Part shown: positions 13,108 through 13,195 of the stretch, in pieces
Numbering within the stretch: position 1 is the first letter of the stretch
Layout of the letters: each line of letters starts with the position of its first letter
NCBI GenBank assembly: GCA_020722685.1
Contig: DYKH01000140.1
Coordinates: forward strand, 1 to 13,195
Reading direction: 5' to 3'
Origin: Caldithrix sp.
GTDB taxonomy: Bacteria; KSB1; UBA2214; DYKH01
DNA: 13,195 nucleotides
Translations under genes and position numbers: made by a program
The notes under the pieces: model-generated
What the model saw: only the letters and a program-made list of their open reading frames with translations
The model's database searches: none
What the model was told of the DNA's origin: nothing

Positions 13108-13195
13108 GTTATGGTCGGTGAGGGGGTCGCCCCCCTCACCGCCACTCCCGAACCGGACGTGACAGTTTCCCGTCATCCGGCTCTTCAGTCGAAAG
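13108..13195 (-). mobile_element. Group II intron 3' end: domains V and VI (right copy), running off the window
   Basis: On the minus strand, 13183-13150 is the same 34-nt domain V as at the left edge (AGC triad, GAAA loop, CG bulge). The 55 nt from the window end to 13141 are identical to 1511-1565. Domain VI (13141-13116) is a perfect 11-bp stem closed by a GCGA tetraloop. Its arms differ in sequence from the left copy (CGGTGAGGGGG versus CAGGGCGGTGG) and are matched by compensatory changes, so the hairpin works as RNA. An unpaired A (minus strand, opposite T13115) precedes CCATAAC, as in the left copy. The remainder of this intron, including any reverse transcriptase, would lie beyond 13195. 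The 13046-13107 gap holds no gene and no clear intrinsic terminator. Confidence 0.8.

Noticed and set aside
1..13195. CRISPR arrays, tRNA or rRNA genes, riboswitches
   Set aside because: No regularly spaced direct repeats, cloverleaf or conserved rRNA segments were seen; the only structured RNAs recognised are the two intron 3' ends.

Overview
The window is bacterial. It holds an 11-gene, single-strand cluster (about 1630-13045, all +) bounded by mobile DNA. The IS3-family transposon, the VapC/PIN toxin scrap, the group II intron ends and the dense Shine-Dalgarno-led operon are all bacterial traits. Nothing in the sequence fixes a phylum; a Chloroflexota-like or other environmental bacterium with roughly 50% GC is only a guess.

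Left edge (1-1629). The last 18 codons of a PIN-domain (VapC-like) toxin are cut by an IS3-family insertion sequence (53-1428). The IS carries orfA, orfB, a probable -1 frameshift site and imperfect 28-nt terminal inverted repeats. Between orfB and the right IS end lies a near-consensus promoter (TTGACT-17-TATAAT) pointing at the cluster. Next come about 80 nt of unassigned sequence and a textbook 34-nt group II intron domain V with its domain VI hairpin.

Cluster (1630-13045). In order: a short PaaK-like adenylate-forming enzyme; a radical SAM enzyme; four family-2 glycosyltransferases (three with C-terminal membrane segments); an unrecognised membrane protein; a CmcI/rhamnosyl-O-methyltransferase-family methyltransferase; a second radical SAM enzyme built like the first; a UbiA-family prenyltransferase; and a GT4 glycosyltransferase. 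Neighbouring genes overlap or lie within about 100 nt of each other, so one transcript is likely. The most economical reading is a membrane-associated pathway for a prenyl-linked, multiply glycosylated and probably O-methylated glycolipid or glycosylated small molecule. The two radical SAM enzymes and the adenylate-forming enzyme would prepare or modify the aglycone. The product is unknown, and I do not recognise this gene combination as a named system.

Right edge (13046-13195). A second intron 3' end lies on the minus strand. Its first 55 nt (domain V and flanks) are identical to the left copy. Its domain VI stem has a different sequence but remains fully paired around the same GCGA loop. 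The cluster is therefore bracketed by inverted intron 3' ends, each followed inward by the same 10-nt AGCCCGCTCA. The body of the right intron would lie beyond the window.
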